Source of the DNA: Pseudogracilibacillus sp.
GTDB taxonomy: Bacteria; Bacillota; Bacilli; Bacillales; Amphibacillaceae
Assembly: GCA_026169505.1 (NCBI GenBank)
Contig: JAPFCO010000210.1
Location: 1-32,478 of the forward strand
Reading direction: 5' to 3'
Length of the DNA stretch: 32,478 nt
Shown piece by piece: positions 20,581-30,147 of this stretch. The notes under the pieces are model-generated. The model had not been told where the DNA came from. It worked only from the letters and a program-made list of their open reading frames with translations, and did not search any database. Each line of letters starts with the position of its first letter. Position 1 is the first letter of the stretch. The translations under genes and the position numbers were made by a program.

Positions 20581-21300
20581 TTAAGAAATTGGACTTTTTG
20601 CTGGTGTTCCAGGCTTACGTGGGTATTTTTTCGGTGTGTTCTTTGTTTTTTTTGTCATAATGAGAGAACGCCCGCTCCCCTCTATGGGTAAAGTAAACTG
20701 ATGGTTCTCTACAAACTCACCGCCTAATAATTGAATTGCCTTTTTAGCATCAGATAGTTCCTCAGAAGAACTTACTCCTTTTAATGCCATAAATAATCCA
20801 CCTATTTTACAAACAGGTAGACAGTACTCAGATAGAACGGACATTCGTGCGACTGCTCTTGCAGTAACAAGATCATATTGAGCACGATGTTCTTTTTGTT
20901 GGCCAAAGTCCTCTGCTCTTGCATGTACTAATTGTGTATGATCGAGGTCCAATGCTTCTACTAATTGTTTTAAAAAATTAATTCGCTTATTCAGTGAATC
21001 AACAATCGTTATTTGTAAATGTGGAAAACAAATTTTGAGCGGGATGCTAGGAAAACCTGCTCCCGCTCCAATATCACATACCGTCTGAATTTCCCGAAAG
21101 TCAGTATAAAAGCTAGGAGTGATGGAGTCAAAAAAATGTTTTAAATATACTTCTTCTTTTTCAGTTATGGCGGTTAAATTTACTTTTTCATTCCATTCAA
21201 TAAGTAAATCATAATATATGTTAAATTGTTTCAACTGTTTATCTGTCAATTGTAATCCACGTTCCTGTAATGCTGTAACAAACATTTTTTCATCCATCAT
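20581..21300 (-). CDS. rsmG: 16S rRNA (guanine-N7) methyltransferase RsmG/GidB
   Basis: VCDIGAGAGFPSIPLKICFP SAM-binding motif; LVTARAVARMSVL. Confidence 0.96.
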   Translation of the reverse strand: MMDEKMFVTALQERGLQLTDKQLKQFNIYYDLLIEWNEKVNLTAITEKEEVYLKHFFDSITPSFYTDFREIQTVCDIGAGAGFPSIPLKICFPHLQITIVDSLNKRINFLKQLVEALDLDHTQLVHARAEDFGQQKEHRAQYDLVTARAVARMSVLSEYCLPVCKIGGLFMALKGVSSSEELSDAKKAIQLLGGEFVENHQFTLPIEGSGRSLIMTKKTKNTPKKYPRKPGTPAKSPIS

Positions 21301-21318
21301 ACTATCTCCCTAAACATT

Positions 21319-23202
21319 TTATTCGTTAACAATCTTTAATTTCCCATGTTCAATATAGACAATTAAAATAGATATATCTGCTGGATTCACACCTGAGATT
21401 CGTGATGCTTGTCCGATCGACATTGGTCGGATTTCTTTTAACTTTTCCCGTGCTTCAAAAGCTAAGCTATGAATATCATCATAATCAATATGAGCTGGAA
21501 TTTTTTTATCTTCCATTTTCAACATTTTTTCTACTTGTTCTCTCGCCTTTTTTATATATCCTTCATATTTAATTTGAATCTCGATTTGTTCTTTTACTTC
21601 TAATGGTAAATCCTGTTCACCAATCATATTTTCTAGTACTTCATATGAAATTTCCGGTCGTTTCAATAAATCAAGTGCACGAACAGCATCTTTTAATGGT
21701 GTTGAATTTGCAGCGACTAAAACGTCTTGTACTTCATCCGAAACTTTCACAATATATTTAAATAAACGTTCTTTCTCTTCATCAATTAATATAATTTTCT
21801 CTTGGAATTGCTTATATCTTTCCTCTGAAATCAAACCTAATTCATAACCTAACTCCGTTAAGCGTAAATCTGCGTTATCATGACGAAGTAATAAACGATA
21901 TTCTGCACGAGACGTTAGTAAACGATATGGTTCTCTCGTCCCCTTTGTTACTAAGTCATCAATTAAGACACCGATATAACTTTGTGAGCGATCTAAAATA
22001 AATGGCTCTTTATCCTGAACAGCAAGGGCTGCGTTTATCCCAGCAATAATACCTTGTGCCGCTGCTTCTTCATAACCAGATGTTCCATTAATTTGACCTG
22101 CTGTATATAAACCAGGTATTTTCTTCGTTTCTAATGTCGGCCATAATTGAGTTGCTTTTACCGAATCATATTCAATCGCATACCCTGGTCGCATCATCTC
22201 TGCATTTTCTAATCCTGGTACAGAACGAATAATTTCCGTTTGAATAAATTCTGGTAAAGAAGTAGATAGTCCTTGTACATATACTTCATCTGTATTACGC
22301 CCTTCTGGTTCTAAGAAAACTTGATGGCGGGGTTTATCGTGAAAACGAACAATTTTATCTTCAATTGAAGGACAATATCTTGGTCCTGTTCCCCGTTTCA
22401 TTCCAGAATACATCGCTGATAATGTTAAATTATCATTAATTACTTGATGTGTTTTTTCATTCGTATGTGTTAACCAACAAGGTATTTGGTCTGTAATGAA
22501 TTCAGTTGTTTCATAAGAAAACCCTTGAGGCTTTTCATCACCTGGTTGAATTTCTGTTTTAGAATAATCAATCGTATGACTATTAACACGTGGCGGTGTC
22601 CCTGTTTTAAAACGTACTAAATCAAAACCGATATCCTCTAGATTCTCTGATAATTTTACCGAAACTCGTTGGTTATTTGGGCCACTTTCATATTCAAAGT
22701 CACCTACTAAAATTTTACCACGCATAAATGTGCCTGTCGTAATGATTACTCTCTCACTACGGTAAGCTGCTTTCGTTTCAGTAATAACCCCTTTACAAAT
22801 ACCATCCTCTAATATAAGTTCATCTACCATTGCCTGCTTTAATGTAATATTTGGTTCATTTTCAATAATTTGTTTCATTTCTTGAATATATAATGGTTTA
22901 TCGGCCTGTGCACGTAATGCTCGTACAGCCGGTCCTTTTCCTGTATTCAACATACGCATTTGAATATGGGTTTTATCAATTACTTTACCCATCACGCCAC
23001 CTAAAGCATCTATTTCACGAATCACGATCCCTTTTGCTGGTCCACCTAACGATGGATTACATGGCATAAAAGCAATCATATCTAAATTAAGTGTTAATAT
23101 TAATGTTTTAGCACCCATCTTTGCTGCAGCAAAGGCAGCTTCACAACCCGCATGACCTGCACCTACTACGATTACATCATAATCTCCTGCATGATACGTC
23201 AT
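21319..23202 (-). CDS. mnmG: tRNA uridine-5-carboxymethylaminomethyl(34) synthesis enzyme MnmG/GidA
   Basis: [51 protein letters not shown]. Confidence 0.98.
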   Translation of the reverse strand: MTYHAGDYDVIVVGAGHAGCEAAFAAAKMGAKTLILTLNLDMIAFMPCNPSLGGPAKGIVIREIDALGGVMGKVIDKTHIQMRMLNTGKGPAVRALRAQADKPLYIQEMKQIIENEPNITLKQAMVDELILEDGICKGVITETKAAYRSERVIITTGTFMRGKILVGDFEYESGPNNQRVSVKLSENLEDIGFDLVRFKTGTPPRVNSHTIDYSKTEIQPGDEKPQGFSYETTEFITDQIPCWLTHTNEKTHQVINDNLTLSAMYSGMKRGTGPRYCPSIEDKIVRFHDKPRHQVFLEPEGRNTDEVYVQGLSTSLPEFIQTEIIRSVPGLENAEMMRPGYAIEYDSVKATQLWPTLETKKIPGLYTAGQINGTSGYEEAAAQGIIAGINAALAVQDKEPFILDRSQSYIGVLIDDLVTKGTREPYRLLTSRAEYRLLLRHDNADLRLTELGYELGLISEERYKQFQEKIILIDEEKERLFKYIVKVSDEVQDVLVAANSTPLKDAVRALDLLKRPEISYEVLENMIGEQDLPLEVKEQIEIQIKYEGYIKKAREQVEKMLKMEDKKIPAHIDYDDIHSLAFEAREKLKEIRPMSIGQASRISGVNPADISILIVYIEHGKLKIVNE

Positions 23203-23244
23203 TTATTTCACCCTTTCCATTCTGATTGATTCTAGTCACAATCA

Positions 23245-24621
23245 TTACTTTCCTAGACAAAACTGGGAAAATAACTGATCAATTAAACTTTCACTAGCAG
23301 TATCACCTATAATCTCCCCTAAAAACTCCCACGTACGCCTTACATCAATTTGAATCATGTCTAACGGCATATTCAATGCCAATCCATTTGTCGCCTCTTC
23401 TAATGCGGTCTTTGACTGTTTTAATAATTGAATATGACGTGCATTTGATACATATGTTGCTTCGTCCGAGGCAATCTCTTTAGAAAAAAACAAATCTGCT
23501 AACGCATTTTCTAAATCATCGATGCCCTTTTCTTGAATTAATGATGTCGTAATGATTGCACTACCTCTAGCTAATTCCGTCAGTTCCGTTACATCGATTT
23601 GTTGCTCCAAATCAACCTTATTAACAATTACGATAAAATTAAGATCTTCTAATAAAGAAAATATCTCTCTATCTTCATCTGTTAAAGTCTCATTATAATT
23701 AAGCATCAACAAAATTAAATCCGCTTCTTGAAGTATTTTATGCGAACGTTCTACACCTATTTTTTCAACGATGTCCTTCGTTTCTCTAATTCCTGCGGTA
23801 TCAATTAATTGTAGTGGAATGCCACGTACATTGACATATTCCTCAATCATATCCCGTGTCGTACCCGGAATATCAGTTACAATCGCCTTTTCCTCTTGCA
23901 CGAGTGAATTCATTAAGGAAGATTTCCCAACATTTGGCCGCCCAATAATTGCTGTTTTAATCCCCTCTCGAAGAATTTTCCCTTGTTGTGCAACTTGTAA
24001 TAATCGATCTATTTCATCATGAACATAGGCTGTTTTTTCCGCCATCATTTCATGTGACATTTCTTCCACATCATCATATTCTGGATAATCTATATTTACC
24101 TCTACATGAGCAATTGTTTCAATTAATGCTTGTCGTAACTCGATAATTAACTTTGATAACTTCCCATCTAATTGATGTAGGGCAACATTCATCGCTTGAT
24201 TTGTTTTTGATTGGATGACATCCATCACTGCTTCGGCTTGCGATAAGTCAATTCGTCCGTTTAAAAAAGCACGTTTCGTAAATTCACCTGGTTCAGCAAT
24301 TCGTGCTCCACGTTCTAATACGATTTCCAAAATTCTACTAACCGCTACTAAACCACCATGACAATTAATTTCGACAATATCTTCACAAGTAAAAGTTTTC
24401 GGTGCTCGCATGACAGTAATCATTACTTCATCAGCAACTATCTCAGATGTCGGATCGATTACTTTCCCATAATGAATTGTATGACTTTCTACTTCATTTA
24501 AATCTTTTCCCGAGAATAATTGATTTGAAATATTAATTGCTTCAGGACCACTTAAACGAACAATGGAAATTGCACCTTCTCCAACAGGTGTAGAAATTGC
24601 AGCAATTGTATCAAAATCCAT
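23245..24621 (-). CDS. mnmE: tRNA modification GTPase MnmE/TrmE
   Basis: [51 protein letters not shown]-terminal FCLGK. Confidence 0.98.
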   Translation of the reverse strand: MDFDTIAAISTPVGEGAISIVRLSGPEAINISNQLFSGKDLNEVESHTIHYGKVIDPTSEIVADEVMITVMRAPKTFTCEDIVEINCHGGLVAVSRILEIVLERGARIAEPGEFTKRAFLNGRIDLSQAEAVMDVIQSKTNQAMNVALHQLDGKLSKLIIELRQALIETIAHVEVNIDYPEYDDVEEMSHEMMAEKTAYVHDEIDRLLQVAQQGKILREGIKTAIIGRPNVGKSSLMNSLVQEEKAIVTDIPGTTRDMIEEYVNVRGIPLQLIDTAGIRETKDIVEKIGVERSHKILQEADLILLMLNYNETLTDEDREIFSLLEDLNFIVIVNKVDLEQQIDVTELTELARGSAIITTSLIQEKGIDDLENALADLFFSKEIASDEATYVSNARHIQLLKQSKTALEEATNGLALNMPLDMIQIDVRRTWEFLGEIIGDTASESLIDQLFSQFCLGK

Positions 24622-24998
24622 TAATCACACCTCCTAATAAATCTTTTCTTCTATATATAAAATGATAAATTTTTCATTCTCTATTAAACGTCACTAATGA
24701 AACAGATTAACATAATTATAGCAAAAAATAAACTTATCCACATGTTAATAAGTCTATTTACATAAAACTAGCAAGAATCATGTCCACATCCTAGTCATTT
24801 TACCACTTTACTATCAATACTTGAAAAAGTTTGTCTGTTTATTTTTGATTATAAGAATATATGCATAAAATATGTTCACCCAAATACCAAAACCCATTTC
24901 ATTTATTTTTCTATTCTAAATTATCACTGTTGACGTAAACTGTGACGTAACTTTAATGATGTAATAAGCAAATACTGTAGCATGTGCTCAAGGCTGTT

Positions 24999-25248
24999 TT
25001 CCGCTGCGGACCGTTGCTTTCCGCGGGCACGGCCTCAGCCTCCTCGGAAGTGAAATAACATAATAGTCTGCTGTGACTGTCGTAGGATAGTTTAGTATAA
25101 TTACCGTGTAAACCAGCGATTACTTTCAACCACAGCGTAGGAAAAACACGAAGACTCCAGCGGGAAAGCGAAGACGATGAGACCCCGCAGTGAGCGCTCT
25201 TTGCTCGCGAGGAGGCTCATCGCGAGCCTGCGGAAAGCGAAGCCAAGG
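24999..25248. repeat. GC-rich inverted-repeat element in the mnmE-jag spacer
   Basis: Left arm gctttccgcgggcacggcctcagcctcctcg (25016-25046) matches the reverse complement of cgaggaggctcatcgcgagcctgcggaaagc (25208-25238) at 25/31 positions; further internal stems; composition far more GC-rich than surroundings. Confidence 0.7.
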
Positions 25249-25436
25249 AGTATAACTAATTTTAATGCACAGTCTATGCATACTGTGAAATAACAGTAAA
25301 TTCCTAAAGTACCAACTAATTATTATTAAGATTTGCAAGTTTAGTAAATGTAATCTAACGAATTGTTTAAATATATTTTATTGGTACAAAAGTGGAGGTA
25401 TTTGCATTTTAAAAATTAACTCACTTTCCATGAAGT

Positions 25437-25468
25437 GAAAAAATACCACAGTAATCAATACCGTGGTA
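25437..25468 (-). terminator. Orphan rho-independent terminator in the mnmE-jag spacer
   Basis: Minus strand TACCACGGTA-TTGAT-TACTGTGGTA followed by TTTTTTC (10-bp stem, one G.U). Confidence 0.65.
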
Positions 25469-25487
25469 AAAATAATATTATTCTTTA

Positions 25488-25580
25488 AATTAAATCAATT
25501 TCATAATCCAGATTTATCGCCACGACGATACACGATGTAGTGGCGTGGCTGTTTTTTGTAATGATCAAATTGATTTAATT
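25488..25580. repeat. Imperfect palindromic element, copy 1
   Basis: Perfect 14-bp terminal inverted repeats aattaaatcaattt (25488-25501) / aaattgatttaatt (25567-25580) and inner stem gccacg (25519-25524) / cgtggc (25544-25549). Confidence 0.7.
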
Positions 25581-25613
25581 GACAAAACAAAGGTCCAAAG
25601 CTTGCTCAAACAA

Positions 25614-25638
25614 AAAAGGAGCTACCAGAGCTCCTTTT
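25614..25638 (-). terminator. Rho-independent terminator downstream of jag
   Basis: aaaaggagct (25614-25623) / agctcctttt (25629-25638), T-tract on minus strand. Confidence 0.85.
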
Positions 25639-25640
25639 CC

Positions 25641-26333
25641 TTATTTACTTGGTTTAATAACAATATATCGATGCGGTTCTACCCCATCCGAATAAGTTGA
25701 TACTTCTGTAGAATCTTGTAATGCACTATGAATAATTTTTCGTTCATATGCAGGCATAGGTTCTAAAGCTACTTTTCCATCAATTCGAATGGCTTTAGAG
25801 GCCATCTTCTGCGCTAATTCAATCAATGTTTCTTCCCTACGTTGACGATAACCTTCTGCATCAACAGTAACCGAATGAAAGTTTCTACCATGCTTATTTA
25901 AAACTAGCTGTGTTAAATATTGTATGGCGTTCAATGTCTTTCCACGTTTACCAATTAATATAGCAATTTTATCTCCCGATAATTGGAATGTCGCCTTATT
26001 ACCATCTAATTCAGATTGAACATTAACTTGGACACCCATATTATGAGCAACTTCTTTTAAGAACACTTCAGCTTCTTGCACATTTAGTCTGAGATCTTTT
26101 GTTTGATCCACTTTCATTCGTTCTTCAAGTAGAGTCTCTTCTACAACTTCTTGTTCTTCGCTTTTTTCTTTAATTTTTACAATAGCTCGTTTTGCACCAA
26201 ATAACCCTAAGAAACCTTTCTTACCTTCATCAATTACTTCAATCTCAACTTCATCCCGTGACATACTTAACTGCTTCAAAGCTGATTGGACCGCCTCTTC
26301 AACAGTTTGGCCACTAGCAGTTACTTCTCTCAC
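25641..26333 (-). CDS. jag: RNA-binding protein Jag/KhpB (Jag-N, KH, R3H)
   Basis: MREVTASGQTVEEAVQSALKQLSMSRDEVEIEVIDEGKKGFLGLFGAKRA; KH GKRGKTLNAIQYL. Confidence 0.96.
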   Translation of the reverse strand: MREVTASGQTVEEAVQSALKQLSMSRDEVEIEVIDEGKKGFLGLFGAKRAIVKIKEKSEEQEVVEETLLEERMKVDQTKDLRLNVQEAEVFLKEVAHNMGVQVNVQSELDGNKATFQLSGDKIAILIGKRGKTLNAIQYLTQLVLNKHGRNFHSVTVDAEGYRQRREETLIELAQKMASKAIRIDGKVALEPMPAYERKIIHSALQDSTEVSTYSDGVEPHRYIVIKPSK

Positions 26334-27094
26334 TATTTGTCTCCTCCAGTACTTTCTCCGTCTTTCATCATTGGCCTACGAATCATGAGCGTTTGCGCAA
26401 CCATAAATACATTTCCTACTACCCAATACAATGCTAATGCAGCTGGGAAGAAGAACGCAAAAACGGTTATCATAATTGGCATCATATAAAGCATCGCAAC
26501 CATTTGTGGATTTTGTGCTGATGGGCTTCCTGCCATCATTAACTTTTGTTGTAAAAACGTAGCTGCTCCAGCAATTATAGGTAAAACATAATCTGGTGAA
26601 TCAAGTGCAAACCATAAAAATGTATTCCCTTGAATTGCATCTGTACGCATGATCGTATGATACATTGCAATTAAAATAGGCATTTGTACAAAGATAGGCA
26701 AACAACCCGCTAGTGGGTTTACCCCATGCTTCTGAAATAATGCCATCGTTTCTTCTTGCAATTTTTGTTGTGTCTTTTGATCTTTTGAACTATATTTTTC
26801 TTGTATTTCTTTGATTTTTGGTTGGATATCTTGCATTGCCTTCGAACTTTTTAATTGTTTTACATTCAATGGTAGTAATATTGTACGTATAATTAATGTT
26901 AGTACAACTATTGCTAAACCATATGAGTTAAAAAATTCAGCAAGATAAATAATGATTGTAGATAGAGGGTACACAAAATATTTATTCCAAACCCCCGTAC
27001 TCTCAGCAGTAATCGGTGTATTTACTTGAGTGCAACCGGCTAATAAAACAAGTACACCAATTATCATAACGTAAATAAAAATCTTTTTACGCAA
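26333..27094 (-). CDS. yidC: Membrane protein insertase YidC/SpoIIIJ (lipoprotein signal)
   Basis: LVLLAGCTQV lipobox; YGLAIVVLTLIIRTILLPLNVKQLKSSKAMQDIQPKIKEIQEKY. Confidence 0.96.
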   Translation of the reverse strand: MRKKIFIYVMIIGVLVLLAGCTQVNTPITAESTGVWNKYFVYPLSTIIIYLAEFFNSYGLAIVVLTLIIRTILLPLNVKQLKSSKAMQDIQPKIKEIQEKYSSKDQKTQQKLQEETMALFQKHGVNPLAGCLPIFVQMPILIAMYHTIMRTDAIQGNTFLWFALDSPDYVLPIIAGAATFLQQKLMMAGSPSAQNPQMVAMLYMMPIMITVFAFFFPAALALYWVVGNVFMVAQTLMIRRPMMKDGESTGGDK

Positions 27095-27127
27095 CCAACT
27101 TCCTCCTAACTCGACAAATGAACTAAT

Positions 27128-27475
27128 TTATTTAAACAAACATTGTTTTTTTAATAAATGGGTAATACTTCTTTTCATTTGATTTCCATTCATATGTACA
27201 GTAGGTTTTCGTGCAATAATAATAATATCAACGTCCGGTATGATTTGATCTTCTAGTTGAATAAATGATTCCCGTATTAATCGCTTAATCCTGTTTCGTA
27301 TAACCGCATTTCCTATTTTCTTTCCAACAGAAATTCCAATTTTGAAATGATCTTGCATCACTTTCGGTTTATAGTAAATGACAAGCTCACGATTTGCAAA
27401 AGATTTACCTGTTCGCAATATACTTTGAAACTCACTATTTTTCTTAACTCGGTAAGCTTTCCTCATTGCTATCAC
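27128..27475 (-). CDS. rnpA: Ribonuclease P protein component
   Basis: MRKAYRVKKNSEFQSILRTGKSFANRELVIYY...GNAVIRNRIKRLIRESF. Confidence 0.95.
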   Translation of the reverse strand: MIAMRKAYRVKKNSEFQSILRTGKSFANRELVIYYKPKVMQDHFKIGISVGKKIGNAVIRNRIKRLIRESFIQLEDQIIPDVDIIIIARKPTVHMNGNQMKRSITHLLKKQCLFK

Positions 27476-27510
27476 CTTTTAATTTGTTACAAAAATTAAA
27501 TTAAAGCTAA

Positions 27511-27538
27511 AAAAGACCACTGACATGCTGACAGTGGC
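27511..27538 (-). terminator. Terminator/attenuator hairpin between rpmH and rnpA
   Basis: Minus strand GCCACTG...CAGTGGT followed by CTTTTTTAGC; ccactg/cagtgg arms at 27517-27522 and 27532-27537. Confidence 0.6.
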
Positions 27539-27673
27539 TTATGCAGATAAATTTTTTCTTCCCTTGTTGCGACGACGAGCAATTACTTTACGGCCATTCT
27601 TAGTACTCATACGCGCACGGAATCCATGTACCTTTTTACGTCTACGATTATTTGGTTGAAATGTTCTCTTCAT
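27539..27673 (-). CDS. rpmH: 50S ribosomal protein L34 (missing from supplied ORF track because <60 aa)
   Basis: 44-aa [58 protein letters not shown]. Confidence 0.95.
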   Translation of the reverse strand: MKRTFQPNNRRRKKVHGFRARMSTKNGRKVIARRRNKGRKNLSA

Positions 27674-27795
27674 TTCATGCACCTCCTTACAATATATAAA
27701 GAAACTTTACGAATTTGAAATAGGAGTCCGAACCCATATTATAACTTAAACTTTCATTTCAATCCACGTTTCCATAATAAAAAACTTTCCACGTA

Positions 27796-27824
27796 ATTAT
27801 ACGCAAACTATTACTATTAGTCAA
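27796..27824 (-). promoter_or_regulatory. Sigma-A promoter of rpmH
   Basis: TTGACT (27819-27824) - 17 nt - TATAAT (27796-27801). Confidence 0.75.
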
Positions 27825-28191
27825 TAGAGACTCTTTTAAGTTTACCTTGTTACGAACGATAATTGAAGCAATAAGGTAAGAATCAAAAATAACATGTGTA
27901 AAGTCCAACATAACTCTTACATGCGTATCTTATCATTAAATAATTAAATATCAAAATTGAATCGCTCACAACTAGGTCTCAAGTATTCTTAACTAATTAA
28001 TAAAAAGCAATCACTATAAGTGAAAAACGACATCCGAATTTCTCTTGCAACAAATTATATAATAGAAGAATAAAACACAATAACGAATATCTAAAAAATC
28101 TACATTATATCAACCTTCATATATTCCACATGTAAAATCCCCCTCACCTTCCATAAATCAGCTACTACTAAAATAATAGAAACTACCAATC

Positions 28192-28463
28192 TTATACACA
28201 ATTGAATAACATGTGTATAAATTCATTTTTAAATTTTCAACAATTATCGACAAGATTTCCACAAAAATAACAGCTGTTGATAGATTTTATGAACAACGTT
28301 AATAAAATATGGATAAATCGACATAAATATTGCAAAATGTATCGATTTTTGATATTGTTAATTGTGCTTCATCTTGTGAATAACTTTTTAACTCCATTAC
28401 TTATCCACAGATTGTGCATAAGATGTTAACAGTATTAACCTTCTTGTATATAGATTAACCACA
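28192..28463. promoter_or_regulatory. oriC: oriC, DnaA-box cluster upstream of dnaA
   Basis: DnaA boxes TTATACACA 28192-28200 (+), TTATACACA 28212-28220 (-), TTATTCACA 28375-28383 (-), TTATCCACA 28401-28409 (+), TTATGCACA 28413-28421 (-), plus one-mismatch boxes (ttatcgaca 28244-28252, ttaaccaca 28455-28463). Confidence 0.9.
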
Positions 28464-28624
28464 ATGTGAATACATTAGTTAATAGAACAAAGTTGCCCCG
28501 TCTCACATTTACATAAAAAAATATCATATTCCTTTCCTTCTTTCTTCTACTGTAAAATAGAGAAATTAAGAAAGGATTTTTATTCTTATGAACTAATATT
28601 GAAGGAAATAAAGAGGTGTAATAA

Positions 28625-29974
28625 TTGGAAAACATAGAGGAGTTATGGCAATATATTTTGACCGAAATGCAATCAAAGATAAGTAAACCCAGTTATGACA
28701 CATGGTTAAGCAAAACAGAAGTAAAGAAATTGAAAAAAGATACACTGTCTGTTGCAGTTCCAAATGAATTTACTAAAAATTGGTTAGATCAACGGTACAC
28801 AGAAGTCATTGATACATTACTATTTGAAATGACTGGATCTAAATTGTCCGTAAAATTCGAAATTGAAGATGAACAAGAAGACGAAGAGTTAGAAAATCTA
28901 GAGGATACAGAGGAAACGAGACAAGCGCATCCTACGAAAATTCAAAATATGTTAAATCCAAAATATACATTTGACACATTTGTTGTCGGTGCTGCAAACC
29001 GTTTTGCACATGCTGCTTCCCTTGCAGTTGCAGAAGCACCAGCTAAATCGTATAACCCGCTCTTTATATATGGAGGAGTAGGACTTGGTAAAACACATCT
29101 CATGCATGCTATTGCACATTACATTCGTGAGTATCATCCAGATCGCCGTGTCAGTTATTTATCTTCAGAAAAGTTTACAAATGAATTTATTAATTCCATT
29201 ATGGATAATAAAGCGGAAAACTTCCGTAACAAGTATCGCAATGTAGATATTTTGTTAGTCGATGATATTCAATTTCTAGCTGGAAAAGAATCTACACAAG
29301 AAGAGTTTTTCCATACATTTAATACATTGCATGAAGAAAATAAACAAATCATCATCTCAAGTGATCGACCACCGCGAGAAATTCCTACATTAGAAGAAAG
29401 ACTACGTTCTCGATTTGAGTGGGGATTAATTACTGACATTTCACCACCTGATCTAGAAACAAGAATTGCTATTTTATCAAAGAAGGCAAAAGCAGAAGGA
29501 TTAAACGATATTTCGAACGAAGTAATGTTATATATTGCAAATCAAATTGATACAAACATTCGGGAATTAGAGGGAGCTCTTATTCGCGTCATTGCTTATT
29601 CTTCTCTAGTTAATCGTGACATTGACACACAGCTAGCTACAGAAGCATTAAAAGATATTATTCCTAATAGTCGACCTAGAAAAATCACGATAAAAGTCGT
29701 TCAAAAATTCATTTCTGAAAAGTATAATGTTACAATCGATGAAATGTTATCAAGGAAACGAACAAAATCAATTGCATATCCACGTCAAGTAGCTATGTAT
29801 ATTACAAGAGAGCTAACAGATATGTCTTTACCAAAGATTGGCCAAGAATTTGGTGGACGAGATCATACGACTGTTATTCATGCTCATAAGAAAATTACAG
29901 AGTCAATAAAACAAGATCCAGAAGTCCAAGCAGAAATAAATAGTTACCTAGAAGATTTAAAAAGTACAATATAG
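28625..29974 (+). CDS. dnaA: Chromosomal replication initiator DnaA (TTG start)
   Basis: [64 protein letters not shown]. Confidence 0.98.
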   Translation: MENIEELWQYILTEMQSKISKPSYDTWLSKTEVKKLKKDTLSVAVPNEFTKNWLDQRYTEVIDTLLFEMTGSKLSVKFEIEDEQEDEELENLEDTEETRQAHPTKIQNMLNPKYTFDTFVVGAANRFAHAASLAVAEAPAKSYNPLFIYGGVGLGKTHLMHAIAHYIREYHPDRRVSYLSSEKFTNEFINSIMDNKAENFRNKYRNVDILLVDDIQFLAGKESTQEEFFHTFNTLHEENKQIIISSDRPPREIPTLEERLRSRFEWGLITDISPPDLETRIAILSKKAKAEGLNDISNEVMLYIANQIDTNIRELEGALIRVIAYSSLVNRDIDTQLATEALKDIIPNSRPRKITIKVVQKFISEKYNVTIDEMLSRKRTKSIAYPRQVAMYITRELTDMSLPKIGQEFGGRDHTTVIHAHKKITESIKQDPEVQAEINSYLEDLKSTI

Positions 29975-30006
29975 GGTTGTTCATAACTCAGCATTTGTTA
30001 TTTTTC

Positions 30007-30120
30007 TATACACATGTTGATAACATCGACGAAATCAAGCAGTAAAAGATTTACACATTGTTATCCACATATCCACAAGGCCTATTACTATGATTACTTA
30101 TATTAATAATAAATAATATA
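30007..30120 (+). promoter_or_regulatory. oriC: oriC unwinding region between dnaA and dnaN: DnaA boxes, GC spacer, DnaA-trio-like triplets, AT-rich DUE
   Basis: TTATCCACA (30061-30069) + aTATCCACA (30069-30077), aaggcc, then CTA TTA CTA TGA TTA CTT (30082-30099) and AT-rich tract. Confidence 0.82.
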
Positions 30121-30147
30121 TAGCTTTTTACAAAAAGGAGGAGCAAC

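Noticed and set aside
24952-24985. Possible third copy of the palindromic element (taatgatgta...aaatactgta)
   Set aside because: Only a 10-mer and a loose match to element B; no left arm or terminal inverted repeat found
25126-25338. ORF -, 70 aa (LRFPQARDEPPREQRALTAGSHRLRFPAGVFVFF...)
   Set aside because: Translation of the GC-rich repeat element; this peptide type looks like the recurring spurious product of such repeats rather than a gene
28435-28635. ORF -, 66 aa overlapping the dnaA promoter region and start
   Set aside because: Antisense across oriC/dnaA 5' region, no family resemblance, no convincing RBS
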